Shown here: one piece after another, positions 1 through 9,103 of the stretch
Layout of the letters: each line of letters opens with the position of its first letter
How positions within the stretch are numbered: the stretch's first letter is position 1
Assembly (NCBI GenBank): GCA_022822005.1
Contig: JAJECO010000009.1
Location: 1-64,000 of the forward strand
Direction of reading: 5' to 3'
Origin: Candidatus Poribacteria bacterium
GTDB taxonomy: Bacteria > Poribacteria > WGA-4E > PCPOR2b
DNA length: 64,000 nt
Notes under the pieces: generated by a model
The model's database searches: none
What the model saw: only the letters and a program-made list of their open reading frames with translations
Told to the model about the DNA's origin: nothing
Program-made: the position numbers and the translations under genes

Positions 1-20
1 AGGGTCATTTAGTTTTTCTG

Positions 21-107
21 TAGGTGCCTGCATCCCGCCTGTCCCGATTCATCGGGGATTTATCGGGGAGGGATTTCCCAATCCCGACACGTCGCTCTAT
101 GAGCGAC
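21..107. repeat. intergenic GC-rich repeat mosaic
   Basis: The stretch starting GTAGGTGCCTGCATCCCGCC and running into repeated ATCGGGGAT units reappears almost identically at 26801-26850, and in part at 36890-36932 (reverse strand) and 44107-44156. It ends in a small palindrome, GTCGCTC-TAT-GAGCGAC, at 91-107. It lies upstream of the first gene. It looks like a dispersed non-coding repeat rather than a promoter. Confidence 0.7.
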
Positions 108-203
108 TTCCCGACTCCGACTTTTCAAACAAAACGGGTAAAAAGCCTAAAACTGAATAGCCCTATAACTGAAAGATGATGCGTAAAGCATTAGGAGTAA
201 CGA

Positions 204-1679
204 ATGACGCAAAATACTACAAAGACTCACGATTCCCTTAAGATCAAAGCTTGCCTTCCTCTGACCATTCTTATCCTTTTTTGGTATTGCAGGACCATAG
301 CCTTTGCTGCGCCGGAGCGGGACCTGAACCTCGCAATAGCGGGTATTGCAGGTGAGGTTATCGCGAAAATTCCGAAGGAGTCCAGCGAGGATAGAATTGC
401 GCTGATCCCCCTTAGTGCGACGGAACCGGATCTAAAAACAGTGAGCCGTGTTTTGACAGGTCTGCTTGCTTCTCAATTGGCGGAGGCAATCGGCGAGTCG
501 CTTATTGATTCGGGAAATTTGGATTGGCGTCAATATCCCACAGATGGCAGTCTGCTAACTCCTGAGCAGGTGAAGCAGTATGGCAAGTCCTTGGCATGTC
601 GATGGCTAATCACAGGACGAATCAAAAAGCTCGATTTAGTGGTCAATCTCAATCTTTTTCTCTGGGATGTGAAAACAGGATATCTCCGATATGTTGCCAA
701 TCGCCAGCTATCCCCTGTTGCTGCACTGATGGCACTCTATACGACCACATCCGCTGTGAACCTTCAGCCCTACTTCCTCAAATGGCAAAGCTTGCCGGAT
801 GCGGGCTATTTCGCGCTGGCAATTGCGGTGTCAGATCCTGATGGAGATGGTTTTAACGAAGTGCTGGTTGCGGACGAAAAGCACGTGAAAGTGTTGAAAT
901 GGAGTGGGGTGGATCTTTGGAAACACTTAAACCTTTCGGATGCCCAATATGACATTGGTGGGATGCCGATTTTAGCCCAATCTCGGCGGGTAATGCTTGC
1001 TGCGGACCGGGATGGGGATGACCGGGATGAGATTTATATCGGCATCCCGCCGAATCTAACGCGGCGGGTTGAATGGGGCGAGGATACGGAAATAACAACT
1101 TTTGCAGAGGACTCGATATTTCTCACCCAAGGTGGAGAACGGCTAATCTTTGGGGAAACTGATTCCAATCAACTGGCGTATCGTGGATCATTGACAGGCT
1201 GTTGGGTGTGGCGTATGGGGAAGATTCATCTGAAACACCCGTGTCCCTTGCCTGTCGATTACCATTCCATCGCCACGCGGGCGATAGCGATAGATCGATC
1301 GACAAGCGAAGTTGCTGTCGTCGATTTAGAGGGACATCTCCAAGTCTATCACATAGATAACAACACAACACGGCTCTCATGGCAAACGCCGCCTGTCTTC
1401 GGCGAAGGAATTGCAATCGGAGATCTGAACGGGGATGGTACACCGGAGATTGTTGGGACAGTGAAAAATCTTCCAAGTACCCTTGAGTTCTCAGATCAAT
1501 TTATCATCCTTGAGCAAAAAGGGGATTTGTATGTGGAAAGCTGGAGAAGTCCGCTGCTTGATGGGCAAATCGTGGATATGAAAATTGCCGATGCTGACAA
1601 TGATGATCTGACCGAGTTGATTATTTGCCTCCGCAGTCAAGAAGGCAGCCAGATCCAATTTTACGCGCCGACCAACTAA
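204..1679 (+). CDS. secreted FG-GAP/VCBS-type repeat protein
   Basis: A 491-residue protein with a hydrophobic N-terminal segment (about residues 14-36, ending near AFAAPE) that looks like a signal peptide or anchor. Residues about 60-170 resemble the FlgO/CsgG-like periplasmic domain: an I-A-L-I-P-L strand, then LITGRIKKLDLVVNLNL and a WDVKTG strand. The rest carries calcium-binding, FG-GAP-like loops: DPDGDGFNE, DRDGDDRDE, DLNGDGTPE and DADNDDLTE. It is therefore probably a beta-propeller surface or periplasmic protein. The start is set by an AGGAG at 193-197, seven bases before the ATG. No function is assigned. Confidence 0.75.
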   Translation: MTQNTTKTHDSLKIKACLPLTILILFWYCRTIAFAAPERDLNLAIAGIAGEVIAKIPKESSEDRIALIPLSATEPDLKTVSRVLTGLLASQLAEAIGESLIDSGNLDWRQYPTDGSLLTPEQVKQYGKSLACRWLITGRIKKLDLVVNLNLFLWDVKTGYLRYVANRQLSPVAALMALYTTTSAVNLQPYFLKWQSLPDAGYFALAIAVSDPDGDGFNEVLVADEKHVKVLKWSGVDLWKHLNLSDAQYDIGGMPILAQSRRVMLAADRDGDDRDEIYIGIPPNLTRRVEWGEDTEITTFAEDSIFLTQGGERLIFGETDSNQLAYRGSLTGCWVWRMGKIHLKHPCPLPVDYHSIATRAIAIDRSTSEVAVVDLEGHLQVYHIDNNTTRLSWQTPPVFGEGIAIGDLNGDGTPEIVGTVKNLPSTLEFSDQFIILEQKGDLYVESWRSPLLDGQIVDMKIADADNDDLTELIICLRSQEGSQIQFYAPTN

Positions 1680-1693
1680 AAAAATATGCGACC

Positions 1694-2992
1694 ATGCCGA
1701 TGGACCATCGACAATTTAAAGAGGATACGACAAAACTCCGAATCGTACTCAGCACATGGGGAACGACCGGTGATGTCCAACCGTTTCTCGCGCTCTCCAA
1801 TCGATTGTCAAAAGAGGGATATGAGGTTCGTGTTTGCACATCAGAAATCTATCGAGATCGATTTGCCAAATGCGGCGTTGATTTTTACCCTGTCGGTGCT
1901 CCTTTTGATTCAGATCGTATGAATCAAGCGATGGATACGATCGTTCAGATCAAGAATCCACTAAAGTCAACAATCTCCATTGTGAAGGAAGGTCTCCTCT
2001 ACAAAGCGGACAAATGGTACGAAGACTGCCTCAGAGGGATGGAAGGGTATGACCTTGCAATCTGCCATGCGGCAGATGTACCGGGTCAGGAAGCAGCAAT
2101 CCGACACAATCTACCGTGGATCACGGTCAGCTATTGGCCCGGCTTTATTAAGACCCGCTATGAGCCTCCATTCCCGATACCGAACCTTGGCGCACCGTCA
2201 AATATACTATTTTGGAAAATAGTTGATCTACTGATGAGAAAGCAGGTCGATCCGCTGTTCAACAGTTTTATTAGCTCCATCGGCGGCAGGAAACGGGAGT
2301 GCATCGGTTTAGAGGGCATGTACTCTCCGGAGTTGAATCTGATCGCCGCATCGCCGAGTGTCACCAAACCCCCGCCCGACCTACCCAGTAATCATAAATT
2401 TACGGGCGCATGGTTTTTTGATGAACCTGATTATGAAATCTCTCCGGTGCTTCAGGGATTTTTGGATCAAGGATCCCCCCCAATTATCATCACCTTCGGT
2501 TCGGTAGGCGGAAGCAGAAATATCGAGACCACAAATATCCTCGTCGAAGCGGTGGAACGCGCCGGTCAACGCGCGATCATTCAGACAGGTTGGGAGCATC
2601 TTGGGTTGGAGAGTCCTCCTGAAAATATCTGTCTTGTCGGATATGCCCCTCACAATTTCCTGTTTCGCCAGGGGTGTTGTGTCATCCATCACGGCGGGGC
2701 GGGTACGACCGCCGCAGCGTGTCGAGCTGGCGTCCCCTCCATCATTATCCCCCACTGGGCGGATCAACCCTATTGGGGATGTACCTTACGCAAAATCGGT
2801 GTCGCGCCGAAACCGCTCCATCGCCAAGATATGACCCCCAAACGGTTGGCAAAGCGTATCAACCAAGTTATCTCTTCTCGATCGATGGCGGAGAAAGCAA
2901 AGGCATTGATGCAAAAAATCGAGATGGAAGATGGTTTGACAACCGCTGTCAGGCTAATAGAAGCGTTCACTACTGAAGTTTGCCCAAACTAA
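1694..2992 (+). CDS. GT1-type glycosyltransferase (UDP-glycosyltransferase/YjiC class)
   Basis: A GT-B-fold glycosyltransferase of about 430 residues. The N-terminal domain begins LRIVLSTWGTTGDVQPFLAL, the sugar-acceptor side typical of sterol, macrolide and flavonoid glucosyltransferases. The C-terminal nucleotide-sugar domain has HHGGAGTTAAACRAGVP followed by PHWADQPYWG, the usual donor-binding signature. The ATG at 1694 lies 14 bases after the upstream stop. An earlier in-frame TTG at 1625 would overlap that gene and adds residues unlike the family; an ATG at 1700 is also possible. The acceptor could be a lipid or sterol-like compound, but the sequence does not decide this. Confidence 0.85.
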   Translation: MPMDHRQFKEDTTKLRIVLSTWGTTGDVQPFLALSNRLSKEGYEVRVCTSEIYRDRFAKCGVDFYPVGAPFDSDRMNQAMDTIVQIKNPLKSTISIVKEGLLYKADKWYEDCLRGMEGYDLAICHAADVPGQEAAIRHNLPWITVSYWPGFIKTRYEPPFPIPNLGAPSNILFWKIVDLLMRKQVDPLFNSFISSIGGRKRECIGLEGMYSPELNLIAASPSVTKPPPDLPSNHKFTGAWFFDEPDYEISPVLQGFLDQGSPPIIITFGSVGGSRNIETTNILVEAVERAGQRAIIQTGWEHLGLESPPENICLVGYAPHNFLFRQGCCVIHHGGAGTTAAACRAGVPSIIIPHWADQPYWGCTLRKIGVAPKPLHRQDMTPKRLAKRINQVISSRSMAEKAKALMQKIEMEDGLTTAVRLIEAFTTEVCPN

Positions 2993-3184
2993 CATCAAAC
3001 ATGGTGGTCGAAAAGATTCTGACCTTCAGCTGGAACGTGATTGACTATACGGCGAGAGCCAAGCCATTTTCACTTGAGGATTTTCTGATGTTTGGCTATA
3101 ATCAAATGCGTGAATCAATGCTGATAGCTCGGGTCGTTGGTGGAGCACATCTCAATTCTTTTATAAGCAGAGGAGGAGTTCAGA

Positions 3185-3874
3185 TTGAGGAAAAAAGCGG
3201 TGGTGCTTTTGAGCGGGGGCATTGATTCCGCGACAATACTCGCTATCGCGCAATCCCAAGGGTACGATGTATATACCATGAGTTTCCGGTACGGTCAGCG
3301 ACACGTCGTGGAGCTCGATAGCGCAAAGCAGATCTCAGAGAAGATGGGAGCAAAAAAGCATGTCGTTGTCGATATAGATTTGCGTGCGTTCGGTGGATCT
3401 GCGTTGACGGATGATATTGAAGTGCCCAAAGAGCGATCGGACCAGGAAATCGGCACGGGTATTCCAATCACCTACGTTCCCGCACGAAATACGATATTCC
3501 TCTCTTTTGCACTCGCTTGGGCAGAAACGTTAGAGATCGATACAATTTTCATCGGTGTCAATGCACTTGATTACAGCGGATATCCCGACTGTAGGCCAGA
3601 GTATATTGAAGCGTATCAGGGGATGGCAAATCTGGCAACAAAGGCAGGGATTGAAGGCACAACGCAGCTAAAGGTTCACACCCCGCTCATCTCAATGACT
3701 AAAGCACAAATTATACAAAAGGGCACGGAACTTGGCGTTGACTATGGACTCACCCTTAGCTGCTACGACCCCGATCCGGAAGGTAGAGCGTGTGGCACTT
3801 GTGATAGTTGCTTGTTACGGATAAAGGGGTTTGAGGAAGCGGGTGTCCCGGATCCAACGATTTACGGAACTTGA
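3185..3874 (+). CDS. queC: 7-cyano-7-deazaguanine synthase QueC
   Basis: A 229-residue ATP-dependent ligase that turns 7-carboxy-7-deazaguanine into preQ0 in queuosine synthesis. It begins with the PP-loop SGGIDS (residues 10-15). It has the family's [16 protein letters not shown] segment and ends with the zinc site C-x9-C-x2-C-x2-C. The start is TTG at 3185, because the strong AGGAGG at 3171-3176 sits eight bases ahead and the protein begins exactly at the usual [11 protein letters not shown]. The 192 bases before it hold no convincing gene. No other queuosine gene lies next to it. Confidence 0.95.
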   Translation: MRKKAVVLLSGGIDSATILAIAQSQGYDVYTMSFRYGQRHVVELDSAKQISEKMGAKKHVVVDIDLRAFGGSALTDDIEVPKERSDQEIGTGIPITYVPARNTIFLSFALAWAETLEIDTIFIGVNALDYSGYPDCRPEYIEAYQGMANLATKAGIEGTTQLKVHTPLISMTKAQIIQKGTELGVDYGLTLSCYDPDPEGRACGTCDSCLLRIKGFEEAGVPDPTIYGT

Positions 3875-4020
3875 GGCATACAAGAATTGAATGACGTTGA
3901 TAAGAAATAATAAGTTTTTCACTTTTACCCAATCCCCCGTGGATTTTTCTGCATTCTACATTGAAGGTTCTCAGTGTGTTTTCCTTACCATGTCCCATCC
4001 AACCTACGAAAGGAATTGTA

Positions 4021-4968
4021 ATGCCTAACCCAAAAGCACTCATTGCAAGCCGTCAAACACCAGAAGTTGAAGCGATGCTTAACGATGCGCCGTCGGAGGT
4101 CGAAATACATTTCCTGCCACAGGGAGAACAACTTGGTGATCATCTCGCCGAAATTGAGATCATTTACGGGTCAATCGGCGAAGCGGATTTCCCGAAAGCC
4201 AACTCATTGCGATGGGTGCATCAGCCACATGCAGGGGTTGAAGGCTTCATGTACCCCGCTTTCAAAGCGAGCGATGTCGTGTTGACAAATTGTCGAAGGT
4301 TGTACGGACAACAGATTTCTGAGCACGCCTTTGCGCTCTTGCTCTCGCTCACGCGCAGCATCCCAGCACAACTGGAGTTTATGAAACGCAAGCACTGGGA
4401 ACGTGTGCCGTGTATCGAATTGGCGGGGATGACAATGGGGATCTTAGGACTTGGCGGCATTGGTCGCGCAGTCGCCGCGAGAGCAAAAGCGTTCGAGTTT
4501 AATGTGATTGCTGTTGATCCGGAATCTATTGAAAAGCCAGATACGGTGAGCCAGCTTGGGAAGTTGGATTGGCTGTCCGAATTCATGACGCAATCCAACG
4601 TGGTGATGGTTTGCTGTCCAAGCACTCCCGAAACGCATAAACTCCTGTCACACGAGCAGTTTAATCTACTGCCTGATGGAAGTTACCTCGTCAACGTCAG
4701 TCGCGGGCGGATTATTGATGAAGAAGCCTTAATCGCCGCGCTTCGGAGCGGTAAATTGGCAGCAGCAGGGCTGGACGTAACCTACACGGAGCCGTGTCCG
4801 CCGGAAAGTCCACTATGGACCGAACCTAACGTAATCTTGACTGGCCATAGTGCAGGGGCATCGCAGCACATCCGTGCGCGTGCCATGCGCCTGTTCGTTG
4901 ACAACTTGCACCGCTTCGTCAAGGGCGAACCGTTAGAAAATGTCGTGGACAAGCAAAAAGGGTATTAA
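4021..4968 (+). CDS. D-2-hydroxyacid dehydrogenase, NAD-binding
   Basis: A 315-residue member of the D-isomer-specific 2-hydroxyacid dehydrogenase family. The NAD-binding Rossmann motif is GLGGIG at 143-148, and the catalytic triad is visible as Arg218 (in NVSRGR), Glu247 (in TEPCPPESPLW) and His266 (in TGHSAG). The start is the ATG at 4021, supported by AAAGGA at 4009-4014. An earlier in-frame TTG at 3961 has no such site. The substrate (glyoxylate, hydroxypyruvate, phosphoglycerate or another 2-ketoacid) cannot be read from the sequence. It stands alone between queC and the glycan cluster. Confidence 0.9.
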   Translation: MPNPKALIASRQTPEVEAMLNDAPSEVEIHFLPQGEQLGDHLAEIEIIYGSIGEADFPKANSLRWVHQPHAGVEGFMYPAFKASDVVLTNCRRLYGQQISEHAFALLLSLTRSIPAQLEFMKRKHWERVPCIELAGMTMGILGLGGIGRAVAARAKAFEFNVIAVDPESIEKPDTVSQLGKLDWLSEFMTQSNVVMVCCPSTPETHKLLSHEQFNLLPDGSYLVNVSRGRIIDEEALIAALRSGKLAAAGLDVTYTEPCPPESPLWTEPNVILTGHSAGASQHIRARAMRLFVDNLHRFVKGEPLENVVDKQKGY

Positions 4969-5028
4969 AGACAGGCACCCGCTGTCCGTTAAAGATCCTT
5001 ACTACAATGCACAGGTTAAATTGACGGC

Positions 5029-6051
5029 ATGAAAAGATCCGAGATCTCCCTTGGAATGGTTGGCTTAGGATATTGGGGACCCAATCTGCTTCGGAACTTC
5101 GATCAACTACCCGATTGTTGCGTCAGAGTTTGCTGTGACCTTGATGCGGATCGGCTCACTCATGCGCAGCAGCAATATCCGTACCTTAGGACCACTGATA
5201 ACTATGCCGATCTGTTGGACGACCCCGATCTTGACGCGATTGTCATCGCAACGCCAGCGCCCACACATTACACTTTTGGTCTTAAAGCCCTTCAGCATGG
5301 CAAGCACCTTTTCATCGAAAAGCCACTGACATTGGAAGTCCAACACGCTGTTGAACTAGTCGAGTTCGCTGAGGATGCGGGTCGAATCCTAATGGTTGGG
5401 CACCTGATGGAATACCATCCGGCGATTGAAAAACTGAAGGACCTTATCCAATCGGGGGAGCTGGGACAGATCCACTATCTCTATGCACAGCGGGTCAACC
5501 TGGGACGAATCCGCCACGACGAAAACGCGATGTGGAGCCTCGCTCCTCACGATTTTTCCGTCGCCATGTACCTGCTTGATGCCGAGCCGGAAAATGTATC
5601 CGCACGCGGGGCAGCCTATCTACAAGAGGGAATCGATGATGTTGTCTTCGTCAACCTCCAGTTTCCTGGTGGGGTAATGGCTCATATCCAATTAAGTTGG
5701 TTAGACCCTCATAAACTGCGCTTAACAACAATTGTTGGCAGTGAAAAAATGGTCGTTTTTGATGACATGGAAACCACAGAAATGGTCAAAATTTACAATA
5801 AAGGGGTCGATCACAACGGGGGCTATACCTCCTATGGCGAAGCCTTGAGTCCGCGATTTGGTGATGTCACAATACCATATATCAAAATGACGGAGCCGCT
5901 CAAGTTGGAATGTCAACACTTCCTCGATTGTGTTATGAACCACCGCAAGCCCAGAAGCGATGGCAGGGATGGACTTCGCGTTGTGCGAGTCCTACAAGCA
6001 GCACAGCAATCGCGTAACCGAAACGGTGAACCGGTAGACATCAAATTGTAA
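5029..6051 (+). CDS. Gfo/Idh/MocA oxidoreductase, WbpB/WlbA-like
   Basis: A 340-residue NAD(P)-dependent sugar oxidoreductase. It has the nucleotide-binding GLGYWG near residues 12-17, the family's EKP motif at 97-99, and the conserved W-x2-APHD segment (WSLAPHDFSVAMYLL) in the second domain. It is followed 42 bases later by a WbpD/WlbB-like acetyltransferase and shortly after by a WbpE/WlbC-like aminotransferase. In O-antigen loci these three oxidise UDP-GlcNAcA at C3, aminate it and acetylate it. By context this is probably the 3-dehydrogenase. The exact sugar is inference, as no UDP-GlcNAc 6-dehydrogenase is present in the window. Confidence 0.85.
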   Translation: MKRSEISLGMVGLGYWGPNLLRNFDQLPDCCVRVCCDLDADRLTHAQQQYPYLRTTDNYADLLDDPDLDAIVIATPAPTHYTFGLKALQHGKHLFIEKPLTLEVQHAVELVEFAEDAGRILMVGHLMEYHPAIEKLKDLIQSGELGQIHYLYAQRVNLGRIRHDENAMWSLAPHDFSVAMYLLDAEPENVSARGAAYLQEGIDDVVFVNLQFPGGVMAHIQLSWLDPHKLRLTTIVGSEKMVVFDDMETTEMVKIYNKGVDHNGGYTSYGEALSPRFGDVTIPYIKMTEPLKLECQHFLDCVMNHRKPRSDGRDGLRVVRVLQAAQQSRNRNGEPVDIKL

Positions 6052-6093
6052 TATCTACTCGTAGCGTTTGCTTCATCGAGAAAGGGGAACTAT

Positions 6094-6675
6094 ATGGAAA
6101 AATCCTATTTTATTCATGAATCCTCTTATGTCGATGAGCCAGTTTCGATTGGTGATGGCACCAAGATTTGGCATTTCTGTCATATTATGAAGGATAGCCA
6201 AATCGGACGCAATTGTACGCTCGGGCAGAACGTTAATATCGACAGCGGTGTGTGTGTCGGAAACGGTGTCAAGATCCAAAACAACGTTTCTGTCTACAAG
6301 AAAGTCACCATCGAAGATGATGTTTTTTGCGGTCCCTCTGTGGTATTCACAAACGTCATCAATCCAAGAAGCGCTATTCCCAGAACGATTGACGAATATG
6401 ATTCCACATTGGTAAAACGTGGCGCGACAGTTGGTGCCAATGCGACGGTTGTTTGCGGCGTTACTATCGGTGAATATGCCTTCATCGGCGCAGGGTCTGT
6501 GGTAACACGGGATGTGCCAGACTACGCCTTAGTCTATGGCAATCCGGCAAGACAACACGGTTGGATGTGCCAATGTGGAACCCGTTTAGAACTAACAGAC
6601 AATTTCGCACACTGTGATGGATGTCATCGCAAATATCAGTATCACGATAATCGACTTACATTGCCCAATTATTAA
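6094..6675 (+). CDS. UDP-amino-sugar N-acetyltransferase, WbpD/WlbB-like
   Basis: A 193-residue left-handed beta-helix acyltransferase. Hexapeptide repeats run from about residue 10 to 145, with the typical [20 protein letters not shown] and [10 protein letters not shown] segments and the closing [12 protein letters not shown]. The C-terminus has a Cys-rich ribbon (CQCG and CDGC) seen in WlbB-type enzymes. The likely role is acetyl-CoA-dependent acetylation of the 3-amino group made by the neighbouring aminotransferase. The ribosome site is AAAGGGG just before the ATG. It probably belongs to one operon with the preceding oxidoreductase, but a repeat mosaic separates it from the next gene. Confidence 0.88.
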   Translation: MEKSYFIHESSYVDEPVSIGDGTKIWHFCHIMKDSQIGRNCTLGQNVNIDSGVCVGNGVKIQNNVSVYKKVTIEDDVFCGPSVVFTNVINPRSAIPRTIDEYDSTLVKRGATVGANATVVCGVTIGEYAFIGAGSVVTRDVPDYALVYGNPARQHGWMCQCGTRLELTDNFAHCDGCHRKYQYHDNRLTLPNY

Positions 6676-6679
6676 AAAA

Positions 6680-6905
6680 TCACCACCGAGGCGCAGAGCG
6701 CACAGAGAAACCGAGTTTTTTTTTGAAAACTTGGTTTCTGTTGCACGATTTCTTTACATGAGCGAGACAGGAAACCGGAAAATCCCGATAAGTCGAGAAC
6801 CCTCGCTTCGCGGGACGGGAAGCCTCCACGAATCTGCGCGAATCACCACGAATGATTCACGTTTGATGTTTTACCTCTGCGTTCTCTGTGTCTCTGCGGT
6901 AAAGT
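6680..6905. repeat. composite repeat block between glycan genes
   Basis: The whole gap is built from repeats. At its left end is a GAGGCGCAGAGCGCACAGAG sequence (6688-6707). At its right end lies a matching inverted copy, CTCTGCGTTCTCTGTGTCTC (6876-6895). Inside are an AGAAACCGAG...TTGGTTTCT hairpin (6706-6739, other copies near 41645 and 59975), an AAGTCGAGAACCCTCGCTTC unit (6790-6809), and a CACGAATCTGCGCGAAT unit. The next gene's ATG follows directly and no ribosome site is visible. Confidence 0.75.
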
Positions 6906-6908
6906 GTT

Positions 6909-7910
6909 ATGGAGTTAAAAAATAAACGTATCTTAGTTATTGGCGGAGCCGGCTTTATTGGGAGCCATCTCGTTGATCGGTTGATTGAGACGGACGTTGC
7001 TGAGATTATTGTGTATGATAATTTCACGCGCGGAATCCAAGAAAATTTACGGGAGGCGTTAAGAGATTCCAGAGTTTCGGTATATCCCCACGGCGGAGAT
7101 ATACTACACCGTGACATATTAGAATCCGCCATGGAAGGAATCCACGGTGTATTTCATCTGGCAGCGCTTTGGCTGTTACATTGCCATGAATATCCCCGCT
7201 CCGCGTTTGAAGTCAACGTTGCGGGCACTTTTAATGTGCTGGAGGCAGCAATTAAACAGGGGGTAGAGCGCGTGGTCTATTCCTCCTCCGCATCGGTATA
7301 CGGGGACGCTGTCGAGCTACCTATGACGGAGGAGCATCCCTATAACAACTATACCTTCTACGGCGCAACCAAGATCGCCGGTGAGCAGATGTTTAAGGCG
7401 TTGGGGCATCGTTACGATCTGGATTGGGTAGGGTTGCGTTATATGAACGCCTACGGTCCCCGCCAAGATTATAAGGGAGCTTATACCGCGGTCATGATGA
7501 AGATTCTTGATCGCATCGATCAGGGATTGTCTCCGATTGTCTACGGAGATGGGGGCCAGCAGTACGATTTCATCTACGTGAGCGATATCGCTCGTGCGAA
7601 CGTTTGCGCCATGCGGGCTGATGTGATCGGTAAAAACTACAATGTTGGGCGGGGTATCGGTACATCAATCAGAGCGTTAACGGAGTTGTTGCTGCGGTTG
7701 ACAGATAGCGATCTTGAGATTCAATATGAACCCGCCGGTCAAACCTTTGTAACGAATCGGATCGGTTCTACCCAAGCTGCTGAACAGGATTTAGGCTTCC
7801 AGTGGCAGGTCGATATAGAGGATGGGATGCGCCGGTTGATAGATTGGCGAAATGCCGATAAAAAAGGCGGTGCTACCGTTGAAGTCCCGCGAAGCGAGGA
7901 TCCTCGATGA
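6909..7910 (+). CDS. NAD-dependent nucleotide-sugar epimerase/dehydratase (extended SDR)
   Basis: A 333-residue extended SDR protein. It has GGAGFIGSHLVDRL at the N-terminus, the SSSASVYG active-site strand, the YGATK catalytic Tyr-Lys pair (Y-x3-K) and the sugar-binding RYMNAYGPRQ. It is closest in style to UDP-glucose/UDP-glucuronate 4-epimerases. The N-terminus abuts the repeat block at 6680-6905, so the promoter or leader is repeat-derived. The last dozen or so residues (VEVPRSEDPR) are encoded by a repeat copy, so the natural C-terminus may have been replaced. It overlaps the next gene by four bases (ATGA). Confidence 0.88.
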   Translation: MELKNKRILVIGGAGFIGSHLVDRLIETDVAEIIVYDNFTRGIQENLREALRDSRVSVYPHGGDILHRDILESAMEGIHGVFHLAALWLLHCHEYPRSAFEVNVAGTFNVLEAAIKQGVERVVYSSSASVYGDAVELPMTEEHPYNNYTFYGATKIAGEQMFKALGHRYDLDWVGLRYMNAYGPRQDYKGAYTAVMMKILDRIDQGLSPIVYGDGGQQYDFIYVSDIARANVCAMRADVIGKNYNVGRGIGTSIRALTELLLRLTDSDLEIQYEPAGQTFVTNRIGSTQAAEQDLGFQWQVDIEDGMRRLIDWRNADKKGGATVEVPRSEDPR

Positions 7911-9100
7911 AATCGGGAGATGAAACAACACCTCAAGAGATACCAATCACCAAACCGTTTTTCGGTCCAGAGGAGGAGGCTGCGATCCGCGCTCCCCTGC
8001 ACAGCGGTTGGGTGGTTCAGGGACCATTTGTCAAAGAATTTGAGGAAAAGTTTTCAGCCTTCACAGAATCACCCTTTTCAGTTGCGACCAGTTCCTGCAC
8101 AACAGCGCTGCACATCGCCGTCGCTGCGTTAGGGCTGCAGCCCGGTGACGAAGTAATTGTACCTGCTTTCACATGGATTTCCACCGCCAACGTAGTGGAA
8201 TACATGGGCGCAAAGCCAGTTTTCTGCGATATTGACCTATCCACATTCAATATAAATGTAGCGGGGATTGAAGGGCTTATTACGCCCAGAACAGTGGGCA
8301 TCATCCCGGTCCATCTGTTTGGACTTTCCGCGGAGATGCAGCCAATCTTGGAGATCGCCCGAAAACATGGCCTATGGGTTGTGGAAGATGCTGCATGTGG
8401 GTTCGGTGCCCGGTATCACGAGAAACATGCAGGGACATTTGGTGAGATGGGTTGTTTCAGTTTCCACCCGCGCAAATCTATCACCACCGGCGAAGGCGGC
8501 ATGATCACAACGCAGCGCAAGGACTTCGACCGACTGGCGCGTACCTTGCGGGATCACGGTGCTTCGCGTTCCGATCTCTCACGCCATACAGGTGAAGCCG
8601 GGTTTCTGTTGTCGGAGTATAATCACCTCGGGTATAACTACCGCATGACAGACCTCCAAGGCGCACTCGGTTGTGCCCAGATGGATCGGGCTTCATGGAT
8701 CCTGAAAACACGCTCGCAACTTGCTCTGCACTATAAACAGCTGCTGACTGGAGTAGAATGGTTAGAAACACCCAGAGTTCCTCACGGCTTCGTCCACGGA
8801 TATCAGGCTTATGTTTGCTTGTTCTGTCCTGAAGAACCTACCTTGAACAACGTGGATCGACTCCATCGACAGCGTAACGAACTGATGATGCAGCTGGAAA
8901 CAAAAGGGATTGCGACCCGCCAAGGAACCCACGCGCCCGTACTTCAAGGCTACTATACTGAAAAATACGCGCTACGTCCTGAGCAGTTTCCCAACGCTTA
9001 TGTGGCGGATCGGCTGGGGTTGACGCTGCCGCTCTATGCACAGATGACAGAAGCTGAACAGGCGTTGGTATGTCAGAGCCTACAGCAGGCCAAGAGTTAA
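7907..9100 (+). CDS. DegT/DnrJ/EryC1/StrS aminotransferase, WbpE/WlbC-like
   Basis: A 397-residue PLP-dependent sugar aminotransferase. The cofactor lysine is Lys190 in SFHPRKSITTGEGGM, and the phosphate/pyridine contacts are visible as SSCTTALHI and VEDAACGFGA. It opens with the family's PITKPFFGPEEEAAI. Its probable job is transamination of the 3-keto nucleotide sugar supplied by the Gfo/Idh enzyme at 5029-6051. The gene overlaps the upstream epimerase by four bases and is followed by asnB after three bases, so translation is likely coupled. Which 3- or 4-keto sugar it uses is inferred from context only. Confidence 0.9.
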   Translation: MKSGDETTPQEIPITKPFFGPEEEAAIRAPLHSGWVVQGPFVKEFEEKFSAFTESPFSVATSSCTTALHIAVAALGLQPGDEVIVPAFTWISTANVVEYMGAKPVFCDIDLSTFNINVAGIEGLITPRTVGIIPVHLFGLSAEMQPILEIARKHGLWVVEDAACGFGARYHEKHAGTFGEMGCFSFHPRKSITTGEGGMITTQRKDFDRLARTLRDHGASRSDLSRHTGEAGFLLSEYNHLGYNYRMTDLQGALGCAQMDRASWILKTRSQLALHYKQLLTGVEWLETPRVPHGFVHGYQAYVCLFCPEEPTLNNVDRLHRQRNELMMQLETKGIATRQGTHAPVLQGYYTEKYALRPEQFPNAYVADRLGLTLPLYAQMTEAEQALVCQSLQQAKS

Positions 9101-9103
9101 ATT

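Noticed and set aside
2381-2767. A 128-residue minus-strand frame in the glycosyltransferase gene
   Set aside because: It lies entirely opposite a clearly real gene and shows no domain features.
2980-3225. A possible small gene of 81 residues between the glycosyltransferase and queC
   Set aside because: It starts inside the previous gene and runs into queC in another frame, lacks a ribosome site and has no family features.
6909-7910. A frameshifted or truncated epimerase, given the repeats around it
   Set aside because: The reading frame is complete with all catalytic motifs. Only the extreme C-terminus appears to be repeat-derived.
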